A DNA stretch of 64,000 nt from Halomonas sp. UBA3074 (GTDB lineage: Bacteria > Pseudomonadota > Gammaproteobacteria > Pseudomonadales > Halomonadaceae), in the NCBI RefSeq assembly GCF_002366715.1, contig NZ_DFBS01000012.1:88608-152607 (forward strand), in the 5' to 3' direction. Shown here piece after piece: positions 35,456 to 44,874 of this stretch. Each line of letters opens with the position of its first letter. The stretch's first letter is position 1. The translations under genes were made by a program, and so were the position numbers. The notes under the pieces were generated by a model. It was not told the DNA's origin and ran no database searches. It was given only the letters and a program-made list of their open reading frames with translations.

Positions 35456-36766
35456 TTACCACTCATCAATTTCCCGCAACGCTTCGGGTAAATAGTGGTT
35501 GGCACGCTCACCTAATTGAGCCATTAATTGGTTGAAATCACGCCGCGGCAAACGAACATCCAGGACTGAACGCCCATGCTCGTCAAACGCTTCCTCACGA
35601 ACAGCATTAAGTTCATGCAGACCAGCACGCAGCTTACCCTGCTCGGGCGTCAGTGTCAGCGAAAAGCCAATGACATCATTTGCCAAACGTTCGCTTAGCG
35701 CCTCGTGCAGCAATTCAAGCCCCTGACCCTGCTTCGCCGAGAGCCAAACGACTTCCGGCACCCCATGGCCATCTCGTTCGATACGGGGCGCGCTGTCGAG
35801 CTTATCGATTTTATTCATGACCTTGAGAACGGGCACATCATCAGCGCCGATCTCTTTTAGCACTAGCTCTACCTGCTCTACGTTTAACTCGCGGTCGGGG
35901 TCTGCTGCATCAATCACATGCACCAGTAAGGACGCTTCTGAAGCCTCCTGGAGCGTGGCCTGAAACGCTTCAACCAATTTGTGCGGCAAATGGCGGATAA
36001 AGCCAACGGTATCAGCCATTACCACGGGCCCAACATCTTCAATTTCAAGCCGTCTTAGCGTCGGGTCGAGCGACGCAAACAGTTGGTCAGCGGCATACAC
36101 TTCAGAATTCGTTAACGCATTAAACAGCGTTGATTTACCCGCGTTGGTGTAACCCACCAGCGAAACGCTGTGAATTTCAGCACGGGCGCGGGCACGGCGA
36201 TTCTGGTCACGCTGGCTGCGCACTTTATCCAGTCGTTTGTGAATGGATTTAATCCGCCCACGTAACAAACGCCGATCCGTCTCAAGCTGTGTTTCACCAG
36301 GGCCACGCAAACCAATCCCGCCTTTTTGGCGTTCAAGGTGTGTCCACCCGCGTACCAGGCGTGTCGACATATATTCAAGCTGGGCAAGCTCTACTTGCAG
36401 CTTACCTTCATGGGTTCTTGCCCGTTGCGCAAAAATATCGAGAATCAGACCGGTACGATCCAACACTCGGCACTTGAGCTCTTGCTCAACATTGCGCTCT
36501 TGGGAGGGGCTTAAGCTGTGATTGAAGATCACCAACTCGGCTTCATGAGCCGCGAGCAGTGCCCGCAACTCTTCCAACTTACCTGAGCCGATAAAAGTGC
36601 GCGAGTCAGGTCGATGGCGGCTGGCGGTGAGTAGAGTCGCAGGCTCTGCACCCGCAGAGCGTACGAGCTCTAGAAACTCACCCGGGTCTTCACGTTTTTG
36701 CTCATCATGAAAATCGACATGAACAAGAACTGCCGTTTCACCGGCGTCTGGGCGTTCGAAAAACAA
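35456..36766 (-). CDS. hflX: Ribosome-associated GTPase HflX
   Basis: A 436-residue GTPase. The N-terminal HflX domain includes RPDSRTFIGSGKLEELR and the VFN-type VIFNHSLSPSQERN. A glycine-rich helical linker follows (GGIGLRGPGETQLETDRR). The G domain has G1 GYTNAGKS at residues 205-212, G3 DTVGF near 255 and G4 NKID. HflX splits stalled or heat-damaged 70S ribosomes. It lies 37 bases after hfq, as in the classic hfq-hflX-hflK-hflC order. Confidence 0.96.
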   Translation of the reverse strand: MFFERPDAGETAVLVHVDFHDEQKREDPGEFLELVRSAGAEPATLLTASRHRPDSRTFIGSGKLEELRALLAAHEAELVIFNHSLSPSQERNVEQELKCRVLDRTGLILDIFAQRARTHEGKLQVELAQLEYMSTRLVRGWTHLERQKGGIGLRGPGETQLETDRRLLRGRIKSIHKRLDKVRSQRDQNRRARARAEIHSVSLVGYTNAGKSTLFNALTNSEVYAADQLFASLDPTLRRLEIEDVGPVVMADTVGFIRHLPHKLVEAFQATLQEASEASLLVHVIDAADPDRELNVEQVELVLKEIGADDVPVLKVMNKIDKLDSAPRIERDGHGVPEVVWLSAKQGQGLELLHEALSERLANDVIGFSLTLTPEQGKLRAGLHELNAVREEAFDEHGRSVLDVRLPRRDFNQLMAQLGERANHYLPEALREIDEW

Positions 36767-36803
36767 TCAATACCTCGTGGAATCTCTTGCTTATTCAGCG
36801 GTG

Positions 36804-37052
36804 TTAAATCTCCGCATCCTGCTCTGCCGGGTCTTGCGCAGGCAAGCGTACGTTACGAGACGGAACCACCGTAGAAATAGCGTGTTTATAAACCATCTGA
36901 CTAACGGTATTGCGCAATAAAATAACAAACTGGTCAAACGATTCGATCTGGCCTTGTAGCTTGATGCCGTTGACCAAAAAGATGGAGACCGGAATGCGCT
37001 CCTTGCGCAGAATGTTCAAGTAAGGGTCTTGAAGGGACTGCCCTTTGGACAT
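36804..37052 (-). CDS. hfq: RNA chaperone Hfq
   Basis: An 82-residue Sm-like protein starting at ATG 37052 (MSKGQSLQDPYLNILRKERI), with a GGGAGAG site upstream. Sm1 includes VSIFLVNGIKLQGQIESFDQF and Sm2 is YKHAISTVVPSR. It has a short acidic C-terminal tail (PAEQDAEI), much shorter than in E. coli and closer to Pseudomonas. It forms hexamers that pair small RNAs with mRNAs. A 164-base gap to miaA could hold its own promoter, though none is clear. Confidence 0.97.
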   Translation of the reverse strand: MSKGQSLQDPYLNILRKERIPVSIFLVNGIKLQGQIESFDQFVILLRNTVSQMVYKHAISTVVPSRNVRLPAQDPAEQDAEI

Positions 37053-37216
37053 GTTGCTCTCCCTAAAACTGTCGTTGGGGTTAATTTTCAAATGGCGTGC
37101 CCTACTAGTGCTACGCCGCAATCTTTTGCCTGAAAAGCCTAATGTCGTCGAAAGTGTCTAACGACCCTTCGAAAACATACGCTTACTAAATCACTATCTT
37201 AACGGACTATCTTACG

Positions 37217-38155
37217 CTAAGCACCGCTTTCACGCACGATTTTCAACACCTTATCAAGCGCGTCAGGACGTTGAGAATCCACCCATTCAAGCGATGGCCA
37301 ACTTCTTAACCACGTTAGCTGACGCTTGGCGAGCTGGCGAGTGGCAATGACGCCCCTATCTACCAGTGTGGCATAATCATACTCACCTTCGAGGTATTCC
37401 CACACTTGGCGGTACCCCACACTTTTCATCGCCGGCAGACCTAAATGTAAGTCATTACGCTTTTTGAGGGCAGCGACTTCATTTATCAAGCCCTCTGCCA
37501 TCATTAGTTCGAAGCGCTTGGCGATGCGTTGATGCAAAAGATGGCGATCACTGGGTGCCAACGCTATCGACAACACGCGCCAGGGAAAGGTTTCCCGCGA
37601 CTGCTCTGCCCATAAGTCGCTCATCGGACGACCGCTGGCATAATACACTTCGAGTGCGCGCATTATGCGTTGCGGGTCGTTGGGATGAATGCGCTGGGCG
37701 GAAACCGCATCCACTTCGGCTAGGCGCTTATGCAGCGATAAAAGCCCCTCTTTTTGCCACTTTGCTTCAAGCTGCTGGCGAATAACCGGGTCAGCAGCAG
37801 GTAAGTTCGCCACTCCTTCAACCAAGCGCTTGTAGTAAAGCATAGTGCCGCCCACTAAGAGAGGCACGTTGCCTGCCGCGCTGATTTGCCGCATCAGGGA
37901 GAGGGCATCTTCGCGAAAGTCAGCCGCAGAATAGGGGGTCGCAGGGTCGCGGATATCGATCAAGTGGTGAGGGGCTCGGGAAAGCTCAGCCGGGCTAGGT
38001 TTGGCGCTACCAATATCCATGCCGCGATAGACCATCGCCGAATCAACGCTGATCAGCTCATGCCCCAGGCGCTCATGCAGCGCCATCGCGGTGTCGGTTT
38101 TCCCGGCGGCCGTCGGGCCCATCAAAAAAATTGCCCAAGGACGCGTATCAGCCAT
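37217..38155 (-). CDS. miaA: tRNA dimethylallyltransferase MiaA
   Basis: A 312-residue enzyme that adds a dimethylallyl group to A37 of tRNAs reading UNN codons. From ATG 38155 (MADTRPWAIF) the P-loop GPTAAGKT is at residues 13-20. DSAMVYRGMDIGSAKPS, LVGGTMLYYKRLVEG and HPNDPQRIMRALEV are conserved. An alternative GTG start at 38173 overlaps the only GGAG site, so the ATG is preferred. It lies 51 bases downstream of mutL. Confidence 0.96.
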   Translation of the reverse strand: MADTRPWAIFLMGPTAAGKTDTAMALHERLGHELISVDSAMVYRGMDIGSAKPSPAELSRAPHHLIDIRDPATPYSAADFREDALSLMRQISAAGNVPLLVGGTMLYYKRLVEGVANLPAADPVIRQQLEAKWQKEGLLSLHKRLAEVDAVSAQRIHPNDPQRIMRALEVYYASGRPMSDLWAEQSRETFPWRVLSIALAPSDRHLLHQRIAKRFELMMAEGLINEVAALKKRNDLHLGLPAMKSVGYRQVWEYLEGEYDYATLVDRGVIATRQLAKRQLTWLRSWPSLEWVDSQRPDALDKVLKIVRESGA

Positions 38156-38206
38156 GCGCGGGTAATGCTCCACTATTTATCAATCGTTAAATGTCAGATC
38201 GCGCTG

Positions 38207-40141
38207 CTACTGCCCTCTCAAGAACAGCCGATCAAGCGCTTTCAGCCCCATTTGGGTCCAGGTAGGACGGCCATGGTTACACTGATCACTGCGCTTCGTT
38301 CGCTCCATATCACGCAGCAGTGCGTTCATTTCATCAATAGTGAGCCGCCGGTTGGCGCGTACACTGCCGTGGCACGCCATGGTAGAGAGTAGCTCATGCA
38401 ATCGTGCCTCGACCTGATGCGTGCGCCCATAGCGCGAAAGCTCCTCTAGCATCTGGCGCACCAACGCCTCAGGGTCTGCCTGTGAAAGGAGCGCTGGCAA
38501 TTGGCGCACCAGCAACGTCTCAGGCCCAGCGACATCCAGCTCGATACCCAACTTAGCAATCGCTGCTTGCTCGCTCTCGGCGGTGGCTACCTCTGCCCGA
38601 CTGGCGGCGATGGAAACAGGCACTAATAGCGGCTGGGCATCGATGCCTTTAGCCGCTGCTAACTGCGTTTTCATCCGCTCGTAAACGATTCGCTCATGAG
38701 CAGCATGCATATCGACCAGCACCAGCCCTTGCGCATTCTGAGCCAGGATATAAATGCCGTGCAGTTGGCCCAGCGCAAACCCAAGCGGTGGCGCCGCCGT
38801 GGGGTCGTTATCAGGCATCGCTAGTGGAGCTTCACGCACTTCACTGTTCTCTGTACCCGCGGTGTTCGCCTGGGGCGTTAACAGCGTTTCTTCATGATTG
38901 GGGTGCAGCGCTTGATACCCCTGCATAAAGCGGCGCACTCGCTCTGCACCAGGGTGGCGATCAGGCGAGTGCGTGAGCGCGATACCCTGTTGCTGCCAAC
39001 GCGGTTGCTCGGTGTTTTCGCCTCCCCCTACTTCTCCATGGGGCGGCTGTCCACGCTCTTGCTGTTGAGAGGCAGCTAAAGCACTTGCCTCTTCGACGCT
39101 AGTTTCTTCATCGCTTTCTGCGGGCTTAGAGGATGCCAGACAGTGATGCAGACTGGAGTACAGGAAATCGTGCACCATGCGGCCATCGCGAAAACGCACT
39201 TCATGTTTCGTCGGGTGGACATTGACGTCGACAACGTCGGGATCAAGCTCCAGGTAAAGCACAAACACCGGATGCCTGCCGTTAAACAGTACGTCGCGAT
39301 ACGCCTGACGCACCGCATGAGCCACCAGGCGGTCGCGCACTACGCGCCCATTAACGAAAAAGTATTGCTGGTCAGCCTGGGAACGAGAGTGGGTGGGCAG
39401 CCCCACCCAACCGCTTAGCCGTAAACCTCCCGCTTCGCGTTCGATATAGCGAGCGTGCTCGATAAAGTTTTTACCCAGCAGTGAAGCAATCCGCCGTTCG
39501 CGAGCGGCCGCCGAGTGCCCTGGGGGAAGTTGGTGAACCACTTTTTGATTGTGGCGCAACACCCAGGCAATGTCGTAGCGCGACAGCGCCTGACGACGAA
39601 AAGCTTCTTCCACATGCGCGAATTCGGTCTTTTCGGTGCGCAGAAACTTGCGTCGGGCGGGGGTGTTAAAAAACAAATCACGCACGCTAACGCTGGTTCC
39701 CCGTGGATGGGGTGCTGGCGTTACTCGCGCCTCCATACCTCGCCCTTCCGCCACTACCCGCCAACCATCACGAGGGTCTTCCTGAGCGTTAGAAATGAGC
39801 TCCAAACGGGAAACGGAGCTAATCGAAGCCAGCGCTTCGCCTCGGAAACCTAACGAGCTAACGCCTTCTAAATCTTCCAAGCTACCGATTTTACTGGTGG
39901 CATGGCGCGCCAAAGCGAGCGGTAAATCATCTTCGCCAATACCAATGCCGTCATCGCGCACCTTGATAAGCCGCGTGCCGCCTTGCTCAATTTCCACTTC
40001 AATACGCTGGCTGCCCGCATCAATCGCGTTTTCTATCAGCTCTTTTGTGACCGACGAGGGGCGCTCTACCACCTCGCCAGCCGCAATCTGGTTGGCTAAC
40101 CGTGGGTCGAGCACCTGAATACGCGATGTAGCGGCGGTCAT
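38207..40141 (-). CDS. mutL: DNA mismatch repair protein MutL
   Basis: A 644-residue GHKL ATPase. From ATG 40141, ENAIDAGS, DDGIGI and GFRGEALASISS form the nucleotide site in the first 110 residues. A variable linker spans about 330-450. The C-terminal dimerisation domain has DMHAAHERIVYE at about 477-488, fitting the endonuclease motif DxHAxxExxxxE, plus ACHGSVRAN near 589 and CNHGRP near 621. This resembles MutL proteins that nick DNA themselves, as in Pseudomonas, unlike E. coli MutL, which needs MutH. A GTG 12 bases upstream is an alternative start. Confidence 0.96.
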   Translation of the reverse strand: MTAATSRIQVLDPRLANQIAAGEVVERPSSVTKELIENAIDAGSQRIEVEIEQGGTRLIKVRDDGIGIGEDDLPLALARHATSKIGSLEDLEGVSSLGFRGEALASISSVSRLELISNAQEDPRDGWRVVAEGRGMEARVTPAPHPRGTSVSVRDLFFNTPARRKFLRTEKTEFAHVEEAFRRQALSRYDIAWVLRHNQKVVHQLPPGHSAAARERRIASLLGKNFIEHARYIEREAGGLRLSGWVGLPTHSRSQADQQYFFVNGRVVRDRLVAHAVRQAYRDVLFNGRHPVFVLYLELDPDVVDVNVHPTKHEVRFRDGRMVHDFLYSSLHHCLASSKPAESDEETSVEEASALAASQQQERGQPPHGEVGGGENTEQPRWQQQGIALTHSPDRHPGAERVRRFMQGYQALHPNHEETLLTPQANTAGTENSEVREAPLAMPDNDPTAAPPLGFALGQLHGIYILAQNAQGLVLVDMHAAHERIVYERMKTQLAAAKGIDAQPLLVPVSIAASRAEVATAESEQAAIAKLGIELDVAGPETLLVRQLPALLSQADPEALVRQMLEELSRYGRTHQVEARLHELLSTMACHGSVRANRRLTIDEMNALLRDMERTKRSDQCNHGRPTWTQMGLKALDRLFLRGQ

Positions 40142-40172
40142 CTCAGTCAACACAACACCTCAAAAACGATTT

Positions 40173-41630
40173 TTATGAACGAGGGATTTGCAACACTTGG
40201 CCGACCCGTATCACATCACCATTAATATCATTGGCCTGCTTCAGTTGATTTACCGGCACGCCGTGGCGGACAGCTATCGCCGACAGGGTATCGCCTGACT
40301 GAATACGGTATTCGTTCCCCGCAGGGCGACGTTGATTATCACGCTGCCAGGCCAGCAAACTAGCGGGCGGCGGGTAACGCTGGAAGTGGTCACGCAAGCC
40401 ACTGAAAATCGCTTGCGATAGGCCTCCCTGGTGCACCGGATCCCGCAGGCGGCGCTCCTCATCCGGGTTTGAAATAAAACCAACCTCGATCAACAGAGAA
40501 GGAATATCCGGCGATTTCAAGACCATGAACCCAGCCTGTTCGACCCGCGATTTGTGCAACCGATTCACCCTCGCCAACTGTTCCAGCACTTGCCCGCCAA
40601 TAGAGAGTGAGTCATTCAAGGTGGCGGTCATGGTGAGATCTAACAGCACACCGCGCAGCACCTGATCCTTATCGCGTAGCGATAAACTTCCATCGACGCC
40701 GCCGATCAGGTCGGAACGGTTTTCGCTATCCGCCAGCCACTGGGCGGTTTCCGAGGTGGCACCGCGTTGCGACAGTGCATAGACCGAACTGCCCTGAGGG
40801 CGTGGGCTGGTAAAGGCGTCGGCGTGGATCGAGACAAAAAAGTCAGCTTTCTGCTCGCGTGCCAGGGCGGTACGCTGACGCAGCCCAATATAGTAGTCAC
40901 CATCGCGGGTTAGCACCGCCTTGAAGCCCGGCGTACCATTGACTTCCGCCGCTAACCGCCGGGCAATTTCCAGCACCACGTCTTTTTCACGGGTGCCTGA
41001 AGGGCCGATGGCCCCGGGGTCTTCGCCACCGTGCCCAGCATCCACCGCAATAATGATATCTCTACGCGGATGCGGTTTGGCTTCCTGCACTTCAGCCGGT
41101 GCGTCGTTGCTTGGTGGCGCTACACTCCCCGGCAGTTGTGCTTGGGCCGTGGCGCGCTGTGCCTGAATTTCCTGTTCACGAATCATCGCCTCGATAGGAT
41201 CGATGGGATTCTCAACCGCGCTTTCCCCCGGATACTCAAGATCCACCACCAGCCGATGCCCGTATTGATCGTTCGGCGTCAGGGTGAAATGGCGTGGCTC
41301 GACGGCACGATTGAGTTCGAGCACAACGCGCAAACCGCCGCCCTCACGAGTACCCGTGCGCACCGATGTAATGGCACTGTCGTTCAGGGGCAGAGTATTG
41401 GGGTCGGTATCCATTTGCGTATCGTCTAAATCGATCACTAAACGCGCAGGATTTTGTAACGAAAACACATTGGCACTGGTGGCCGCAGAGAGATCAAACA
41501 CCAAACGCGCGTGATCAGGCGCCGCCCATAAGCGCATGCTTTCGACGCTGGACGCTTGAACGTTGATCGCCGTGAGAGCAAAGAAACTAACGGCCAATAG
41601 ACGATGTACACGAGCCGCAGCGGCCTTCAT
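40173..41630 (-). CDS. amiC: N-acetylmuramoyl-L-alanine amidase (AmiB/AmiC type)
   Basis: About 485 residues. A signal peptide (LLAVSFFALTAINVQA) is followed by an AMIN domain (about 30-130) for septal targeting. The amidase_3 zinc domain begins IIIAVDAGHGGEDPGAIGPS, with a later histidine in FFVSIHADAF and the catalytic glutamate in SLLIEVGFISN. A C-terminal LysM reads YRIQSGDTLSAIAVRHGV. It splits septal peptidoglycan during cell separation. ATG 41630 overlaps the tsaE stop by ATGA; ATG 41636 is equally possible. The gene sits between tsaE and mutL, where E. coli has amiB. Confidence 0.95.
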   Translation of the reverse strand: MKAAAARVHRLLAVSFFALTAINVQASSVESMRLWAAPDHARLVFDLSAATSANVFSLQNPARLVIDLDDTQMDTDPNTLPLNDSAITSVRTGTREGGGLRVVLELNRAVEPRHFTLTPNDQYGHRLVVDLEYPGESAVENPIDPIEAMIREQEIQAQRATAQAQLPGSVAPPSNDAPAEVQEAKPHPRRDIIIAVDAGHGGEDPGAIGPSGTREKDVVLEIARRLAAEVNGTPGFKAVLTRDGDYYIGLRQRTALAREQKADFFVSIHADAFTSPRPQGSSVYALSQRGATSETAQWLADSENRSDLIGGVDGSLSLRDKDQVLRGVLLDLTMTATLNDSLSIGGQVLEQLARVNRLHKSRVEQAGFMVLKSPDIPSLLIEVGFISNPDEERRLRDPVHQGGLSQAIFSGLRDHFQRYPPPASLLAWQRDNQRRPAGNEYRIQSGDTLSAIAVRHGVPVNQLKQANDINGDVIRVGQVLQIPRS

Positions 41631-42160
41631 TTCCATTGAATCACACCATTCTCCAACTGATCGTCGCTTACTTTACTTGTTGCACCGGCCTGGCTTACTT
41701 CATGGGCCTGGCGCGCTAGCAATGACAGGATCCGAGCGCCCAAATCACTGCAAGCCGTTAAAGTGATCAAACGGCCTTGTTCAGCCACTGCCAAAGCAAG
41801 GCGCAGGTCAGGCGTGGGTAACCACCCTTCTCCCCGACTGGGCCACTCAATAATACACACTGCCTCGTCGGCCAATACATCGCGACCACCGATAAACTCA
41901 AGCTCCTCAGGGTCGGATAAGCGATACAGATCTAAATGATACACTCGCTGAGAGCCCAGCTCGTAGGGCTCTACCAGCGTATAAGTAGGGCTTTTGACCG
42001 CGCCCTGGTGGCCATAAGCTTTCAAGATGCCACGGGTTAAGGTGGTTTTACCCGCGCCTAGGTCACCTTCAAGGAACACCAGCCCACGGCGTTGCAATGC
42101 ATGCCCTAGCGCTTCACCAAACGCGACCTGGGCCTCTTCATTATCTAGTTGCACCTGCAT
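41627..42160 (-). CDS. tsaE: tRNA threonylcarbamoyladenosine biosynthesis ATPase TsaE
   Basis: A 177-residue P-loop protein with GDLGAGKT at about residues 32-39, then SPTYTLVEPYE and YHLDLYRLSDPEELEF. It works with TsaB and TsaD to make t6A37 in tRNAs reading ANN codons. ATG 42160 is preferred because GAAGG lies 8 bases upstream. A GTG at 42175 that overlaps the nnr stop has no ribosome binding site. The C-terminal 25 residues extend slightly beyond the usual family end. Confidence 0.94.
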   Translation of the reverse strand: MQVQLDNEEAQVAFGEALGHALQRRGLVFLEGDLGAGKTTLTRGILKAYGHQGAVKSPTYTLVEPYELGSQRVYHLDLYRLSDPEELEFIGGRDVLADEAVCIIEWPSRGEGWLPTPDLRLALAVAEQGRLITLTACSDLGARILSLLARQAHEVSQAGATSKVSDDQLENGVIQWK

Positions 42161-42171
42161 GGGGGCTGCCT

Positions 42172-43665
42172 TCACGGATTAATCAATTTTCGCGCATAGG
42201 ATGCCAGATCACTGGCCAGCAAGCCACGCTCACCTTCTTGCGCTGCCGCTCGATCAGCTGCCAGTGCATGCACCATGGTGGCAAGCCAAGCACTCAACTC
42301 GACCTCACCCCGCTGCGCCACTATGGCTCCCAGCATGCCGCTGAGCACATCGCCCATTCCACCGCTGGCCATACCGGGGTTCCCATAGGGACACACCACT
42401 AAACCACTGGGGCCCGCAATCAAACTCCCTGCGCCTTTTAATACCACTACGCCGCCACGTGCCCGCTGTAGCGCCTGGGCGGCCGCAGGTCGATCAGCCT
42501 GGATATCCGCCACCGAACAGCCTAAGAGCCGCGCAGCTTCACCGGGATGCGGTGTTAATATCCAGTTGTCGCGCCGTACCTCTGGCCATTGGCGCGCTAA
42601 TAGGTTCAGCCCATCGGCATCGACGATCAAGGGCGCGTCTGCCTGCAGCGCACTCTGCAATATGGCCTGCCCCCAGGCTGCTTGCCCAAGGCCAGGGCCC
42701 ACCACGACAACATCAGCCGTGTCAGGGAGCTCAGCTGCGTCAGCGCCACCACGAATGCCATGGGCCATGACTTCAGGGCAGCGTACCAAACTCGCCGTTA
42801 TGTGGTCGGGGGCTGTCGCCAAGCTCACCTTGCCCGCCCCAAGACGTGCGGCGGACTGACAGGCCAACAGCGCCGCACCACCAAAGCCGGGAGCGCCCCC
42901 CATGACCAATACATGGCCCATCGAGCCTTTATGGCTAGTGCGCAGGCGCGGGGCAAAGGCATCGATCAGTAGCGAATCGTCCAGCCGCCACGCCGTGGCG
43001 GGAATATCAAAATATGCCTGGGACTTGACTCCCAACGGTCGAAAATCGATCTCGCCGGTGTAAGCGGGCGCATCGCCCGTATGCAAACCGATCTTATCGC
43101 CGATAAAGGTCACCGTGCAGGTGGCCTTAACGGCAAGACTGGGCACTGCCCCAGTGTCGGCGACCAACCCAGAGGGAATATCAATGGCGAGCACCGGCCG
43201 TTGCGCGGCATTGACCATTTCGATGGCTCGCCGAAAGCGACCCTCAACGTCGCCCGTCAAACCGGTGCCTAACAAGGCATCGATAATGACTTCGCCCGTC
43301 AATACAGTGCCCGCCTCCCACTCTTCACAACCCACGCCCGCAGAGGTGGCCAATTGCGCAGCTCGGGCGGCGTCGCCGCTTAGCTCATCCAGTGGCTTGA
43401 GCGTCACCCGCTGCACCTTGAGGCCAGACTGCATGGCCAGCGCTGCCAGTACATGACCGTCGCCCCCGTTATTACCACTTCCACACATCACGGTTAAGCT
43501 GCGTGCCTGGGGCCAGCGCGAACGAAAACTGTGCCAAGCGCTGGAAGCGGCGCGCTGCATCAATGCAAAACCATCGATACCACCGGCGATAGTACGCCGA
43601 TCCAGCTCGCGCACCTGGGCGGCTTTGTAGAGAGGGCGTAGCATGGAAGTATTCGGGATCGTCAC
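42172..43665 (-). CDS. nnr: Bifunctional NAD(P)H-hydrate epimerase / ADP-dependent dehydratase
   Basis: A 497-residue fusion that repairs hydrated NADH and NADPH. The N-terminal YjeF_N epimerase domain (about 1-215) has VMCGSGNNGGDGHVLA and DALLGTGLTGDV. The C-terminal ribokinase-like dehydratase has VMGGAPGFGGAALLA, ILTPHPGEAARLLG and GMASGGMGDVLSGMLG. The start is GTG 43665, with a strong AAAGGAGAG 6 bases upstream. An open frame continues further upstream without support. It is divergent from queG and heads the nnr-tsaE-amiC-mutL series. Confidence 0.95.
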   Translation of the reverse strand: MTIPNTSMLRPLYKAAQVRELDRRTIAGGIDGFALMQRAASSAWHSFRSRWPQARSLTVMCGSGNNGGDGHVLAALAMQSGLKVQRVTLKPLDELSGDAARAAQLATSAGVGCEEWEAGTVLTGEVIIDALLGTGLTGDVEGRFRRAIEMVNAAQRPVLAIDIPSGLVADTGAVPSLAVKATCTVTFIGDKIGLHTGDAPAYTGEIDFRPLGVKSQAYFDIPATAWRLDDSLLIDAFAPRLRTSHKGSMGHVLVMGGAPGFGGAALLACQSAARLGAGKVSLATAPDHITASLVRCPEVMAHGIRGGADAAELPDTADVVVVGPGLGQAAWGQAILQSALQADAPLIVDADGLNLLARQWPEVRRDNWILTPHPGEAARLLGCSVADIQADRPAAAQALQRARGGVVVLKGAGSLIAGPSGLVVCPYGNPGMASGGMGDVLSGMLGAIVAQRGEVELSAWLATMVHALAADRAAAQEGERGLLASDLASYARKLINP

Positions 43666-43741
43666 GATCTCTCCTTTCACATGTTTTGATGGCTGCCGAT
43701 GCGTTAGCATAGCGCGCTTAATGCCTTGCTGTTGATTGACT

Positions 43742-44869
43742 ATGTCTACTTCCACTGCCTTTGCACGTTCGCATCGTGCAATGACTGACCAAACACTTGC
43801 CCACCTTGCCGACCTGATTAAAACCTGGGGGCGAGAGCTGGGCTTTCAGCAGGTCGGCATTACCGATACTGAGCTGTCGGCCCATGAGGCCCATCTCGAG
43901 ACGTGGCTTGAAAAGGGCTACCACGGTGAAATGGGCTTTATGGCCAAGCACGGCACGAAGCGTACCCGACCGGCGGCGCTTGAACCCGGCACTCAGCGCA
44001 TTATCAGCGTGCGCATGGATTATCTGCCCGCTGAGGTGGAAAGCACCAAGGTACTGGGCCAACCCAACCGCGCTTACGTTTCCCGCTACGCTCTCGGGCG
44101 TGATTATCACAAGCTAATACGCAAACGGTTAGCCCTATTAGCAAAAAAAATTGAACAGGAAGTCGGCGATTTTGGCTACCGTGCTTTCGTGGACTCAGCC
44201 CCCGTCATGGAGCGCGCCTTAGCGCAAAAGGCCGGCTTAGGCTGGTTCGGCAAGAACGCGATGCTGCTGAACCCCAAAGCAGGCTCACTGTTTTTTCTGG
44301 GTGAGCTTTATACCGACCTTCCCCTGCCAATCGATGCGCCGTTTGAGCAAGAGCACTGCGGCAGTTGTAGCGCATGTCGCACCGCCTGCCCTACCGGCGC
44401 CATCGTTGATGACAAGGTGGTCGACTCGCGTAAGTGCATTTCGTACCTGACCATCGAACTACACGGCGCCATCCCCGTCGAATACCGCCGTGCCATGGGT
44501 AACCGCATTTATGGCTGCGATGACTGCCAGTTGGTCTGTCCTTTTACGCGCTTTACCCGCACCACCCAGGAAGATGATTTTGCCCCACGCCACGACCTGG
44601 ATCGGGCCTCGTTAATCGGCCTGTTCTCCTGGGGCGAGGCGGAATTTCTGGATAAAACCGCTGGCAGCCCCATACGCCGAATCGGCTATGAACGCTGGTT
44701 GCGCAATCTCGCCATTGGCCTGGGCAACGCGGCCTGGAGCGATGCCGTGGAAGCCGCGCTTTGGGCGCGCCGCGCCTACCCAAGCGCACTGGTGCGTGAA
44801 CATGTCGCCTGGGCGCTTGAGGAACAGCGCCTCAAGCGCGGCAGGCGTATTGCCACCGATATGTCTTAA
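43742..44869 (+). CDS. queG: Epoxyqueuosine reductase QueG
   Basis: About 375 residues from ATG 43742; ATG 43781 would give a shorter N-terminus and neither has a good ribosome binding site. Two 4Fe-4S clusters are visible: CGSCSACRTACPTGAI and CDDCQLVCPF. The corrinoid-binding N-terminal region includes MGFMAKHG and ISVRMDYLP. QueG reduces epoxyqueuosine to queuosine in tRNA using a cobalamin cofactor, which links it to the nearby cobO. Its stop is only 5 bases from the convergent orn stop. Confidence 0.95.
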   Translation: MSTSTAFARSHRAMTDQTLAHLADLIKTWGRELGFQQVGITDTELSAHEAHLETWLEKGYHGEMGFMAKHGTKRTRPAALEPGTQRIISVRMDYLPAEVESTKVLGQPNRAYVSRYALGRDYHKLIRKRLALLAKKIEQEVGDFGYRAFVDSAPVMERALAQKAGLGWFGKNAMLLNPKAGSLFFLGELYTDLPLPIDAPFEQEHCGSCSACRTACPTGAIVDDKVVDSRKCISYLTIELHGAIPVEYRRAMGNRIYGCDDCQLVCPFTRFTRTTQEDDFAPRHDLDRASLIGLFSWGEAEFLDKTAGSPIRRIGYERWLRNLAIGLGNAAWSDAVEAALWARRAYPSALVREHVAWALEEQRLKRGRRIATDMS

Positions 44870-44874
44870 CCACT

